Origin: Bacteroidales bacterium UBA1309
GTDB lineage: Bacteria > Bacteroidota > Bacteroidia > Bacteroidales > Dysgonomonadaceae
Length of the DNA stretch: 16,549 nt
NCBI GenBank assembly: GCA_002307185.1
Contig: DBTT01000008.1
Coordinates: 1 to 16,549 of the forward strand
Direction: 5' to 3'
Shown here: piece after piece, positions 8,397-15,980 of the stretch
Layout: every line of letters starts with the position of its first letter
How positions within the stretch are numbered: position 1 is the stretch's first letter
Translations under genes and position numbers: made by a program
The notes under the pieces: generated by a model
What the model was told of the DNA's origin: nothing
The model's database searches: none
What the model saw: the letters and a program-made list of their open reading frames with translations, nothing else

Positions 8397-8436
8397 AATA
8401 AATCAAAAAATATAAATTGATAGAAAACGAACATTT

Positions 8437-10845
8437 ATGAAAATAGCGAATAAAATCTGGACGTTTGCAGTTGCCATGGCACTTGTCTCTGCAGATGCCA
8501 TGGCTCAAAATGTAAAGGTTGCGTTTTTCACTCCGAGCATCGTGCATGTCACTAAAACGCCCGACGGCAAGGCTGTCGATAAAAAATCGGTTGTTGTGAC
8601 TGCAACTCCGGAAACTGTAAAGGTGAAAAAAACAACCAATGCCGATGTGACAACGTATCTGTCATCAGCATTGAAAGTGACAGTTGACGAGAAAACAGGA
8701 AAGCTTACTTTCGCAAAAGCAGATGGTACGTCCCTTTTGGCAGAAGGTGAATATGCGTTCACTCCAATCACTGAGGGCATCGACAAAGGTGCTTACAAGG
8801 TAAAACAATGCTTTGCGCTTGATGCGGATGAACCCATCTACGGTGTTGGGATGCTGCAAAATGGCAAGATGTCGTTGCGTGGTGAACACCGTAAGATGCA
8901 ACAATCCAACCTTCAGGATTACGCTCATTTTTTTCAGAGCATAAAAGGCTATGGTATCTATTGGGACAACTATTCGCCAACGAATTTGAACGACAACAAG
9001 ACGCTGGAACTGGAAAGCCAGGTTGGAAAGTTGGTTGACTATTATTTCATGTATGGCGGCAATGCGGACGGTGTAATACGCGAGATGCGTCACTTGTCGG
9101 GAGAGGTTCCCATGCTGCCCATGTGGACATACGGATTCCACCAAAGCCGTGAGCGATACAAGACTCAGAATGAGTTGCTTGAGGTTGTTCGCAAATATCG
9201 TGAGATGAAAATTCCTTTCGATGGCATTATTCAGGACTGGCAATATTGGGGTACGAACTATACATGGAACGCCATGGAGTTTCTCAATAAAGACTTCAAT
9301 AACGCACAGAAGATGATTGATGAAGTACATGCGAAAAACGCTCACATAAGTATCAGCATCTGGTCAAGCTTTGGCCCGCAGACAAAGGCTTTCAAACAGC
9401 TTAAGGATAAAGGCTTGCTTTTCTCGTTCGAGACTTGGCCTGAGTCCGGACTTGATTCATGGCCTCCTCGTAAAGACTACCCTTCCGGAGTTCGGGTTTA
9501 TGATTGTTACAGCCCTGTGGCTCGCGATATTTACTGGGAAAATCTCTCCCGTCTGCATAAAATGGGTATTGATGGTTGGTGGATGGACTCTACAGATCCT
9601 GACCATGTAAATTACAAGGAATCCGATCTGGACGAAAAATGTTCGGTGGGCTCTTACCGTTCTGTGCGTAACCTTTTCCCGTTCATGACTGTAAGTGGAG
9701 TTGATGAGCATCAGCGTGCTGTGGATAAAGATAAACGTGTCTTTATTCTTACCCGTTCATATTTTGCCGGTCAGCAGCGTTATGGTGCCAACACATGGAG
9801 CGGTGATGTGGGTAGCTCATGGGAATCTCTGCGCAATCAGGTGCCTCTCTGCCTTAACTACACACTAACGGCCAATCCCAACGTGAACTCGGATATAGGT
9901 GGTTTTTTTGCCGGTGCATACAACCGTCATTATCTTGATAATTCCGGAACAAAGAATCCACAGTATCAAGAACTCTATGTACGTTGGATGCAGTTTGGCC
10001 TCTTCACTCCGATGATGCGAAGTCATGGTACGGATGTATATCGCGAACTCTATTACTATGGCAAACCCGGCGAACCTGTGTTCGATGCACTGTTATCCGC
10101 AGTAAAGATGCGTTACAATCTTCTTCCTTATATCTACAGCACGAGCTGGCAAGTGAGCAAAAATGATGACAGTTTCATGCGTGCCCTTGTTATGGACTTC
10201 AAGGATGACAAGAATACCTGGAATCTCGGAAAACAGTATATGTTTGGACGTAGCCTTTTGGTTTGTCCGGTGGTTGACCCACTCTTTACCAAAGAAAAAG
10301 TGGTGAAGACCGATGAAATGTCCGGCTGGAACAAGCAGGATGATAAGGATTCTGGCAACGGATGGCCTGCGGTGAACTGGGGTGAGAAGAAGCAATACGA
10401 AGTATATCTTCCTGCCGGAACCCAGTGGTATGATTATTGGACGAATGAGAAACTTGATGGAGGACAGAAAATAAAGGCTGATGCTCCTATCGCGCACTCC
10501 CCATTGTATGTAAAAGCAGGTAGCATTCTCCCCATAGGTCAGGATCTCCAGTTTGTGAAGGAGAAAGCATGGGATAACATTACGCTGCGTATATACCCGG
10601 GTGCAAACGCGTCGTTCACTCTTTATGAGGACGAAGGTGATAATTATGATTACCAGAAGGGAGAGTACACTGAAATTCCAATGACTTGGAGCGATAAGTC
10701 GCACACCCTTACCATTGAGGCGCGCAAGGGGGCATACCCTGGAATGCTACCAACTCGTAAGTTTAATATCGTTGTTGTTGCGGCAGGCAAAACGATTGAT
10801 AAAACAGTAACTTACAATGGGAAGAGCATAAGTGTTAAGCTCTGA
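8437..10845 (+). CDS. Secreted GH31 alpha-glycosidase
   Basis: An 802-residue exported GH31 enzyme. The signal peptide is about residues 1-23 (SADAMA before QNVKV). The order is an N-terminal beta-sandwich (about 25-225; YGVGMLQNGKMSLRG is typical of this fold), the TIM barrel (about 226-590), a proximal beta-domain, and a DUF5110-like C-terminal domain (about 700-800; YPGANASFTLYEDEGDNYDY). The predicted nucleophile is D384 in GWWMDSTDPD, the acid/base D457 in TWSGDVGSSW, and D267 in IIQDW lies in the -1 subsite. GH31 includes alpha-xylosidases, alpha-glucosidases and alpha-galactosidases. Beside GH43 and GH27 genes, an alpha-xylosidase or alpha-galactosidase acting on decorated xylan or arabinogalactan is most likely, but the sequence does not decide. 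It is the last gene of the + strand operon, about 160 nt before a terminator-like hairpin. Confidence 0.93.
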   Translation: MKIANKIWTFAVAMALVSADAMAQNVKVAFFTPSIVHVTKTPDGKAVDKKSVVVTATPETVKVKKTTNADVTTYLSSALKVTVDEKTGKLTFAKADGTSLLAEGEYAFTPITEGIDKGAYKVKQCFALDADEPIYGVGMLQNGKMSLRGEHRKMQQSNLQDYAHFFQSIKGYGIYWDNYSPTNLNDNKTLELESQVGKLVDYYFMYGGNADGVIREMRHLSGEVPMLPMWTYGFHQSRERYKTQNELLEVVRKYREMKIPFDGIIQDWQYWGTNYTWNAMEFLNKDFNNAQKMIDEVHAKNAHISISIWSSFGPQTKAFKQLKDKGLLFSFETWPESGLDSWPPRKDYPSGVRVYDCYSPVARDIYWENLSRLHKMGIDGWWMDSTDPDHVNYKESDLDEKCSVGSYRSVRNLFPFMTVSGVDEHQRAVDKDKRVFILTRSYFAGQQRYGANTWSGDVGSSWESLRNQVPLCLNYTLTANPNVNSDIGGFFAGAYNRHYLDNSGTKNPQYQELYVRWMQFGLFTPMMRSHGTDVYRELYYYGKPGEPVFDALLSAVKMRYNLLPYIYSTSWQVSKNDDSFMRALVMDFKDDKNTWNLGKQYMFGRSLLVCPVVDPLFTKEKVVKTDEMSGWNKQDDKDSGNGWPAVNWGEKKQYEVYLPAGTQWYDYWTNEKLDGGQKIKADAPIAHSPLYVKAGSILPIGQDLQFVKEKAWDNITLRIYPGANASFTLYEDEGDNYDYQKGEYTEIPMTWSDKSHTLTIEARKGAYPGMLPTRKFNIVVVAAGKTIDKTVTYNGKSISVKL

Positions 10846-10948
10846 ACAAATAACTGGATAAAGAATGCGGGTCTCGCCTGTGGAGGAGGGACCGCTCTAT
10901 TTTGACTGACAATTGTTGCTTTGGGTTTTTATCCTTGGTATCCCTTGA

Positions 10949-11065
10949 AAACCAAGAATAGGCTGCCAATGCAAACAAGATTTCGACAACGAAGTTATTG
11001 AAGCCACTGTGCCGGGTATGCTCTACCTGGCACATGCTTTTTTTAACGTAGGTTCGATCTGGAGG
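10949..11065 (-). pseudogene. Decayed transposase C-terminus (IS982-like)
   Basis: On the - strand, in the gap between the convergent GH31 and DUF389 genes, a frame reads ...YVKKSMCQVEHTRHSGFNNF followed by VVEILFALAAYSWF. The pattern '(I/V)EHTRHxxxxNFxVNxxxGLxAY' is the familiar tail of IS982-type DDE transposases. Upstream of about 11065 the frame is closed by a stop (11066-11068), and no catalytic region, terminal inverted repeats or target duplications can be seen. Downstream the frame stays open to 10835 but loses recognisable similarity. I read it as the 3' scrap of an old insertion sequence. IS family is uncertain. Confidence 0.5.
11008..11044 (+). terminator. Rho-independent terminator-like hairpin after GH31
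   Basis: GTGCCGGGTA (11009-11018) pairs with TACCTGGCAC (11024-11033) over 10 bp with one G-U, plus a flanking T-A, around a TGCTC loop. ATGC and seven T's (11038-11044) follow. It lies about 160 nt after the GH31 stop in the + orientation and would end the hydrolase operon. The hairpin falls within the transposase remnant on the other strand. No matching A-run precedes the stem, so it is unlikely to act for the convergent gene. Confidence 0.6.
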
Positions 11066-11130
11066 TTATAACACGGATTTGGACGGGATTCCGCAGAATA
11101 GGCATGATTTGTCTCCCTCTCTTAGAAACT

Positions 11131-12477
11131 TTACTGGCCGCTTCTATTGAAATACACCTCGATCTCCTTTTTATTTAATCTTTTAACCAGCCAGTTCTTG
11201 ATTTTTTCCTGTTCATTTTTGGGCAGTATGCGTTTAGATGCAACCATAAACAAACCTGTTTTCTTGCGGGCTAAGGTATCTCTCCGGTTGTAGATGTATG
11301 CTTCGGAATATGAGCAACTCTCTATCTGGGGGAATAGGGGGGTCAATTCTTCCAAAAGTTGCTTTCCTGTAAAATAGTTGCTTTGCACGCTATCTGTTTT
11401 TTGCTTGTAACCGGCCACTTCCAAGTTCAAGCGGGCTATTTCCTGCCTGAGTCTTTTTTCATCCGATTGGGTTTCCACGTTCTCTTTGCTTATCTCCTTA
11501 TCGATAGCTATTCCCTGCCTGATTGTTATGTTGGCACCATCCAGAGAGAATAGGCTTGATTGGTCAACGATTGCTTTTTTATCTTCTTCTGTCAACGAAG
11601 ACCCGCCATATATCAGACTAATCTCTTTCTTGTTTGCTCTGATCTCCTTGTTGAGCAGGTAATTTCCTTTGTATATTCCTATGTACCGGGTGTATTTTTC
11701 GGCATTCGACTTGAACTTTTCATCCTGCGACATACGGTATCCTAAATATACGCTGGGCAATATAATGATGATTAAGACGATCGACAGTGCCTGGTTGATG
11801 CGTTTCTTCCTGGTTTCACTCAGATTGGCATCCCTGATGGGGAATTTCAGCATTTGCGAAATCAGTACAGAGGCATAAGCAATGCAAACCGTATTGATGG
11901 TAAACAAATAAAACGCTCCATAAAAAAAAGAAAATTGGAATGTAGCCAAACCATAGCCGGCTGTGCAAAGGGGAGGCATTAAGGCTGTGGCAATGGCAAC
12001 GCCGGGTATCACATTCCCTTTTTGTTTGCTGCTGATGGCTATGATACCCGCGAATCCGCCGAACAGGGCAATCAACACATCGTAGATGGTAGGGCTGGTT
12101 CGTGCCAACAATTCGGAATAAGCAGTCTGAACGGGTGTGATTGTAAAATAAACGGTGGATGCTATAAGGCTGGCCAGCACTGCGAAACCGAAGTTTTTTA
12201 ATGACTGGCGCAGCAGTGCAAAGTCATGGGTGGCAATACTATAGCCCATCCCGTTGATTGGCCCCATCAAGGGAGATATAAGCATGGCTCCTATTATCAC
12301 GGCCGTTGAGTTGGTGTTCAGGCCCACCGATGCTATGATAATGGCGCAGACTAATATCCACATATTCGTTCCCTTGAAAGAGATTCCTTGCACTATCGAA
12401 TGGTGGATTTCTTCAACATCTTCAATTTGCCTTTGCAAACTGATATAGGTAATTGCTTTTCGAATTAAATTGGACAT
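11131..12477 (-). CDS. DUF389 family membrane protein
   Basis: A 448-residue protein of the DUF389 family (older TIGR 'conserved hypothetical' membrane group). About seven hydrophobic segments lie at roughly 39-55, 58-80, 96-114, 133-150, 157-178, 184-207 and 230-246. Family-typical glycine/proline-rich stretches are visible: GAMLISPLMGPINGMGYS (63-80) and GVAIATALMPPLCTAGYG (159-176). A soluble C-terminal half of about 200 residues follows, with a charged heptad-like stretch (about 335-365, KRLRQEIARLNLEV) that may form a coiled coil. Biochemical function is unknown for the family; it is not visibly linked to the hydrolases. It is transcribed convergently with the GH operon, with its own 427-nt upstream gap, so it is probably monocistronic. 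Confidence 0.9.
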   Translation of the reverse strand: MSNLIRKAITYISLQRQIEDVEEIHHSIVQGISFKGTNMWILVCAIIIASVGLNTNSTAVIIGAMLISPLMGPINGMGYSIATHDFALLRQSLKNFGFAVLASLIASTVYFTITPVQTAYSELLARTSPTIYDVLIALFGGFAGIIAISSKQKGNVIPGVAIATALMPPLCTAGYGLATFQFSFFYGAFYLFTINTVCIAYASVLISQMLKFPIRDANLSETRKKRINQALSIVLIIIILPSVYLGYRMSQDEKFKSNAEKYTRYIGIYKGNYLLNKEIRANKKEISLIYGGSSLTEEDKKAIVDQSSLFSLDGANITIRQGIAIDKEISKENVETQSDEKRLRQEIARLNLEVAGYKQKTDSVQSNYFTGKQLLEELTPLFPQIESCSYSEAYIYNRRDTLARKKTGLFMVASKRILPKNEQEKIKNWLVKRLNKKEIEVYFNRSGQ

Positions 12478-12904
12478 AATGCACGTTGTTCGGTTTCAGG
12501 TCATGTTACTGGTTAGGATTTTTCATGCGGAAGATATATCTTTTAAAAAAATAATGAATCGTTTCAAGAGATTGTCGCATTATTGTTTTTCGAAAACAGG
12601 GGTATTCCACATCCCCTTCAGAGGCTGGAGGTAGATACTCTTACCAAGCTATTCGGCATCCTCCCCAGAAAGGGAGAACCAAAGGCAAAAGTATTTTGTG
12701 GACTTGGAAAAATCATCCCTGTGAAATAGAACATGGTTTTATCCCTTCGTATTTGAGAATACTTTGCCGTCGTATCCATCGCATGGAAAATCCAAACGCA
12801 AAGATACAGAATTTCTATTTGGAACCTTATGACCAAGTGTTCATTATTCAGGCTGAGGCTTCGGGCCGCCTTCCCAGGCGGGTGTGGGCGGTAAAAAACA
12901 CCCT
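12478..12904. other. 427-nt gene-free stretch upstream of the DUF389 gene
   Basis: No convincing gene. It should hold the DUF389 promoter (on the - strand) and the end of the preceding transcript. Visible items are a perfect 12-bp palindrome AAGATATATCTT at 12531-12542, 54 nt before the DUF389 start; a short GC hairpin CCGCC/GGCGG near 12872-12887 just past the 90-aa gene, without a T-run on the - strand; and a weak AGGGG/CCCCT hairpin near 12600-12620. No clear Bacteroidota -7/-33 promoter could be fixed by eye. Confidence 0.5.
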
Positions 12905-13177
12905 TTAGCTGATTTCCTTTTGGCTCGATGGTAGCTTCTGCAATTGTTTTTCTATCGCATGGTATTCTCTCTTGAAGAGGTTGTATTGCCGGTTGTAGTC
13001 CTCGATGTTTTTTTTCAAGGCTTCCCGGAGTTTTTGATTTTCCTGGTAGAGCGTGTCCAGCCGCCCTGCGATTTGGTTCAGCTTCTCATCCGACAGTTTT
13101 TGGGCGATAAGCTTGCCTTTTAGCATGGCCACAGCCCTGAATACCCGGCGGTAAGTGTTGTTGGATATCATTTCCAT
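12905..13177 (-). CDS. Small coiled-coil protein of unknown function
   Basis: A 90-residue soluble, highly charged protein with no signal peptide or membrane segment. After a short N-terminal part (about 1-25, TYRRVFRAVAMLKGKLIAQK), residues about 26-85 form one predicted long helix with heptad spacing of L/I/Y (LNQIAGRLDTLYQENQKL, then further repeats), so a coiled-coil dimer or partner-binding rod is likely. I do not recognise a named family. It starts 69 nt after the stop of the 187-aa SGKVG gene on the same strand, so the two are probably co-transcribed and may work together. An in-frame Met at residue 3 is an alternative start. Confidence 0.7.
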   Translation of the reverse strand: MEMISNNTYRRVFRAVAMLKGKLIAQKLSDEKLNQIAGRLDTLYQENQKLREALKKNIEDYNRQYNLFKREYHAIEKQLQKLPSSQKEIS

Positions 13178-13246
13178 ATCTTGTGTCTTCTATTTGAACC
13201 GGAATGCCGCCTGCTTGGCGCCACTCCGGTTGTCTTTGTTCTTGTT

Positions 13247-13810
13247 TTAAAACAGTTCTTCCCTCTCGGTGACATGTCCGGGCAAGTCGGAAGCCCTGAT
13301 AATGATTTTGTCGCCTTCCAGGGAGCTGTTGTCTGCCGTGGCGGTGTAGATCCACTCCAGGCTGCCCGAGGCTTTCTTTGCCAAGCCCTGTTCCACTTGT
13401 GTGCCGTCCGCATTTTGGATGGTGACCGATATTTCTTCCACGCTGAAATCGTCCGTGACGGTCACCCCGATGGTGTCCCCGATTTTCCCCGTGTATTTTT
13501 CAAGGTTAACCTCGCTGATCTCCGGCGCATTCAGGAAATCCGCCACAGCCACGTTGAAAGCCGTCCTGCCCTTCTCGGCCGCATTCTTGTAGCCTTCGTT
13601 TGTGGTGCTGTCCGCTATTGCCGATTTGGCATAAAGCACGGCTTGCTGAAACCTTTTTTGATGTGCTTTCTGCGCATCCGACAATTCCCCGGTGTATTCC
13701 TTGGGCTTGCTGGCTACGATGGTCTTGCCGTTCAGGTTGCGGAAGACGATCAGGTCGCCTACTTTCCCACTCAGTCCGTGGGTGATGATGTTGTTTTTGG
13801 ATTGTGCCAT
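13247..13810 (-). CDS. Conserved-looking hypothetical protein with SGKVG N-terminus and Ig-like tail
   Basis: A 187-residue protein without signal peptide. The N-terminus (1-33) has the pattern NNIITHGLSGKVGDLIVFRN followed by GKTIVASKP, reminiscent of the 'GxxSGKVGxxV' opening of DUF6266-type Bacteroidota proteins. A helical, charged section (about 38-95; DAQKAHQKRFQQAVLYAKSA) follows, then a beta-rich C-terminal domain (about 97-187; DTIGVTVTDDFSVEEISVTI) of bacterial Ig-like appearance. No catalytic motif is apparent. It is the first gene of a likely two-gene unit with the 90-aa coiled-coil protein. The 413 nt before it hold an 11-nt tandem repeat. Function unknown; the segmented layout could suit a structural or surface-assembly role, but that is speculation. 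Confidence 0.75.
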   Translation of the reverse strand: MAQSKNNIITHGLSGKVGDLIVFRNLNGKTIVASKPKEYTGELSDAQKAHQKRFQQAVLYAKSAIADSTTNEGYKNAAEKGRTAFNVAVADFLNAPEISEVNLEKYTGKIGDTIGVTVTDDFSVEEISVTIQNADGTQVEQGLAKKASGSLEWIYTATADNSSLEGDKIIIRASDLPGHVTEREELF

Positions 13811-14223
13811 AACTTCTAAAAGTTTTAATGAATAAATTAGGAAATAGAGGGTGGAACATCACCTGCAAGGCGTGCATATTCCCTTCCCCTTTTTTATTTT
13901 ATTGAATATTTATTCTGTTTACATGCATATTTATTCTTTTTTACCATTGAGTCCCTATATCGTAGCTATAAGGTAGCTATAAGGTAGCTGTATCCTATCC
14001 ATAGTTGTGGCATAGATGAGAATTTATTCACAAACGCGCTTGCCATGCCCCACCGGGCGGATGCGTTTTTTCCTGAGCTGTTGGCTAAGTAATGCTCACA
14101 ATAGATCCTCGTCTTTTTTAAGCGGATTTCCAAATCTGCAAACAAGCAGCGGATCGCACTTTTGACCAGACTTATTTTACGGCAACTGATGGTTGTCACT
14201 ACTTATCGCCTATCGGCTCATTT
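13811..14223. other. 413-nt gene-free stretch with A/T-rich region and tandem repeat
   Basis: No gene I can support. It separates the C11 protease gene from the SGKVG gene, both on the - strand, and should contain the end of the former transcript and the promoter of the latter. The part nearest the SGKVG start is strongly A/T-rich, with ATATTTATTCT occurring twice (near 13904 and 13927). The 11-nt tandem repeat is at 13962-13994. A 77-codon frame on the - strand (13966-14199) has no recognisable features. Confidence 0.5.
13962..13994. repeat. 11-nt tandem repeat (GTAGCTATAAG)
   Basis: Two exact copies of GTAGCTATAAG (13962-13972, 13973-13983) are followed by a degenerate third (GTAGCTGTATC, 13984-13994). 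The period is close to one helical turn, which would place identical sites on one DNA face. It lies about 150 nt upstream of the SGKVG gene. A regulator binding array is one reading, a slippage product another. Confidence 0.75.
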
Positions 14224-15435
14224 TCAATACACCCCGGACCATCCCAGGTTGTTGAAATAATAGCTGTATTCGTTGGTCGCTTTCCATTTGGTCAATGGAA
14301 TATACATGCTTAACCCGCTGCAACGGGAGGTGTCGATGCTCAGCTCGTCGATGATCTCGTTGGTGGCGTCTTTGTAAAGCACCGTCCGGGCCAATTGTTG
14401 GGTAAATGCCGTGTATGCCGTGGAGCTGCTGTCGGTTGTTTTCACCACCTCCCGCATGTCGAAAAACACCTTCGGCACGTTGTCTGTGTGGTATCCCTGG
14501 ATGCCGGTGGTGTCCAGGCTTGCCAGCGACGAAAGATTCCCCCCGAAGATAGTGGCGACCGACCCGTAGAGGCTGTCCAGCTCGGCGGCATCCACCAGGG
14601 TGATGCTTGCCGAACGCAGGATCGAATATTGCAGGCTGCGGTAATGCTTCATGTAGTATCCGCAGGCTTTCACCAAATCGTCCTTGCCCCCGAACATGTA
14701 CGGAAGCACCTCCGAATAAGGTATTCCGGAAGCGTCGTAAGTGGCTTCGGCCAGCACTTCGGTGGGCGAGGCCACGAAATAGCTGCATTTGTTGCGCAAC
14801 TGGTAGAGGGTCTCCACGCTCCCCATCAGGCAGGCGTCGAACCAGATGTATTCCGCCACATTGTCGGGCAAGGCATTGGCCAGCGAGTCGATTTCCATCA
14901 CGTTGGGCGATGTGCTGGTGCCGTCGTATTGGTCGAGGCACACATAGCGCGTCTGCGGGAAGGAGGTGGTCCCCACGCGCAGGAGTTGCGACTTCACCGA
15001 CGAATGGGCATAGGGCAGCCAGCCCATGCCGTGCGACCACAGCACCAGCCCGAATTGGTCTGCCGGAACCAGGCTCTTTGCATCCGCTATGACTGCCGCC
15101 AACGTGGATGCGCTGGCAGCATTCCCCTCGTCGTAAGTTTTCAATAGCTCTTCTTCACCGCTTTGCGTGATGGTGAACAGGCGCGGCGTTTCGTCCTGCC
15201 GGTCCAGGTACACCACCACTGTCCCCGCACTGCTTGCCGCACCCGATTTCAGTTCCTCGAGGGTGTAGTCCACCTCCGAGTCCATGCTGTTGTCGGCGGC
15301 CATGTACACCAACGTGGTGTACGAAATCAGGGTGGGCGATGTGATGTCTTCTTCCTGGCGACAGGCGTCGAGTGCTGTGAGCAGAAGCATGGCGCCAGCC
15401 AACAGCGCGGAAAACCGGTTCTTGTTGTAATTCAT
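14224..15435 (-). CDS. Clostripain-family (C11) cysteine peptidase, lipoprotein
   Basis: A 403-residue clostripain-related (peptidase family C11, clan CD) protein. The catalytic dyad is visible: His135 in LWSHGMGW and Cys202 in WFDACLMG, spaced as expected for clan CD. The N-terminus is a lipoprotein signal (LLLTALDAC, Cys25), followed by RQEED; an acidic stretch just after the lipid cysteine is the type of signal that sends Bacteroidota lipoproteins to the cell surface. A LVYMAADNSMD segment (42-52) is the usual first strand of the family. Known relatives cleave after Arg or Lys. A surface role in protein digestion, defence or toxin activation is possible. A strong hairpin with a T-run ends 22 nt before its start, raising a question about how it is transcribed. 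The gene looks GC-rich compared with the hydrolase cluster. Confidence 0.88.
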   Translation of the reverse strand: MNYNKNRFSALLAGAMLLLTALDACRQEEDITSPTLISYTTLVYMAADNSMDSEVDYTLEELKSGAASSAGTVVVYLDRQDETPRLFTITQSGEEELLKTYDEGNAASASTLAAVIADAKSLVPADQFGLVLWSHGMGWLPYAHSSVKSQLLRVGTTSFPQTRYVCLDQYDGTSTSPNVMEIDSLANALPDNVAEYIWFDACLMGSVETLYQLRNKCSYFVASPTEVLAEATYDASGIPYSEVLPYMFGGKDDLVKACGYYMKHYRSLQYSILRSASITLVDAAELDSLYGSVATIFGGNLSSLASLDTTGIQGYHTDNVPKVFFDMREVVKTTDSSSTAYTAFTQQLARTVLYKDATNEIIDELSIDTSRCSGLSMYIPLTKWKATNEYSYYFNNLGWSGVY

Positions 15436-15456
15436 ATCCGTTTCATTCGTAAAATT

Positions 15457-15498
15457 AAAAAAGCGTGCAAACCTTGTTTATTGGTTTACACGCTTTTT
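15457..15498 (-). terminator. Strong hairpin terminator between the toxin-antitoxin relic and the C11 gene
   Basis: Arms at 15458-15473 and 15483-15498 pair over 16 positions with one C/A mismatch (core AAAAAGCGTG and CACGCTTTTT) around a 9-nt loop. T's follow on both strands, so it can act in either direction. On the - strand it lies 34 nt after the ancestral stop of the toxin relic (15533), the expected place for that operon's terminator. Its T-run also ends 22 nt before the ATG of the C11 gene, so it is at the same time in that gene's leader. Confidence 0.8.
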
Positions 15499-15532
15499 AC
15501 TGTATCATTTTATATCCATCCGGACGCCCGGG

Positions 15533-15797
15533 TTAGCGAATCCCTTTTTTTAGTTTTTCAGGAGATTGTCAACAATCCCACAGGTCGGCAATGTAAATAA
15601 CGGGGTCTTCAAAATGTAATAAACAATTTTATATGTATCTCGCACCATCAATGAACGAAATGTTTCGGGGCGTTGTTCCTGCAACGGTTCAATGGCTGCT
15701 ATGTCGGGATGCACAGAAAGTTGACCGGCAGCTTTAAAAATATCGGTAATGATATGTTGCGCTACGCGGAGGCTTTTTCTTCATAAAAGGAGAAAAT
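15533..15797 (-). pseudogene. Broken ParE/RelE-family toxin gene
   Basis: Joining frames on the - strand rebuilds most of a Bacteroidota ParE/RelE toxin: IFSFYEEKAS (tail of the small ORF upstream), then RVAQHIITDIFKAAGQLSVH to RSLMVRDTYKIVYYI, then EDPVIYIADLWDC-stop-QSPEKL. Intact relatives read roughly 'I-x-x-YY-x-E-x-AS ... RxL..NYKIIY.. ... D(V/L)xDxRQxPxKL'. Four lesions are visible: the first 14 or so codons are missing; the frame shifts at the TAG 15762-15764; one T seems lost at the 4-T run (A's at 15611-15614 on +); and TGA at 15569-15571 replaces the Arg codon of the DxRQ motif. The repaired frame ends at TAA 15533-15535, just before a terminator. The product cannot be made as a working toxin. 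Confidence 0.75.
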
Positions 15798-15980
15798 AGC
15801 ATCCCTCACCGATTGTTCGATACGTTCTTTTTTTTCTGTATCGGTGTAACTGCAAGGATAATTCTTTTTTCTTACCCGACGAAGATAAGTTACAAGTTCC
15901 ATGATGGCATCTTCATTGGTTTCATCAAGAATATCTTTTATTAGATTTACTTTTTGTGTATTCAATTCGAAAGCCGTCAT
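15762..15980 (-). CDS. Truncated antitoxin-like small protein fused to toxin relic
   Basis: A 72-residue ORF. Residues 1-61 (starting MTAFELNTQKVNLIKDILDE and including YPCSYTDTEKKERIEQSVRDA) have the layout of Bacteroidota antitoxins encoded just upstream of ParE/RelE toxins: an N-terminal helix 'ELxxxKxxLIKxIL', then a 'PCxYTxxExxxxIxxAxxD' segment. The usual antitoxin tail is missing. The last 11 residues (IFSFYEEKASA) instead look like the first helix of the toxin, whose remaining sequence continues in another frame past the TAG. This implies a deletion that joined the two genes. The short protein may be unmade or may keep part of the antitoxin's DNA-binding role. Confidence 0.6.
   Translation of the reverse strand: MTAFELNTQKVNLIKDILDETNEDAIMELVTYLRRVRKKNYPCSYTDTEKKERIEQSVRDAIFSFYEEKASA

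Noticed and set aside
12618..12836. 72-codon - strand frame upstream of the DUF389 gene
   Set aside because: The composition is not protein-like and it overlaps the expected promoter region.
13181..13819. 212-codon + strand frame over the SGKVG gene, and + strand frames at 14395-15147 and 14607-15092 over the C11 gene
   Set aside because: The opposite-strand proteins have clear motifs (SGKVG, SHGMGW, DACLMG); the + frames are low-complexity shadows in GC-rich sequence.
13962..13994. Tandem repeat as a CRISPR array
   Set aside because: The units are only 11 nt and directly adjacent with no spacers; no cas genes are nearby.
13966..14199. 77-codon frame on the - strand between C11 and SGKVG genes
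   Set aside because: It runs through the 11-nt tandem repeat, has no recognisable motif and no credible start context; not supportable as a gene.
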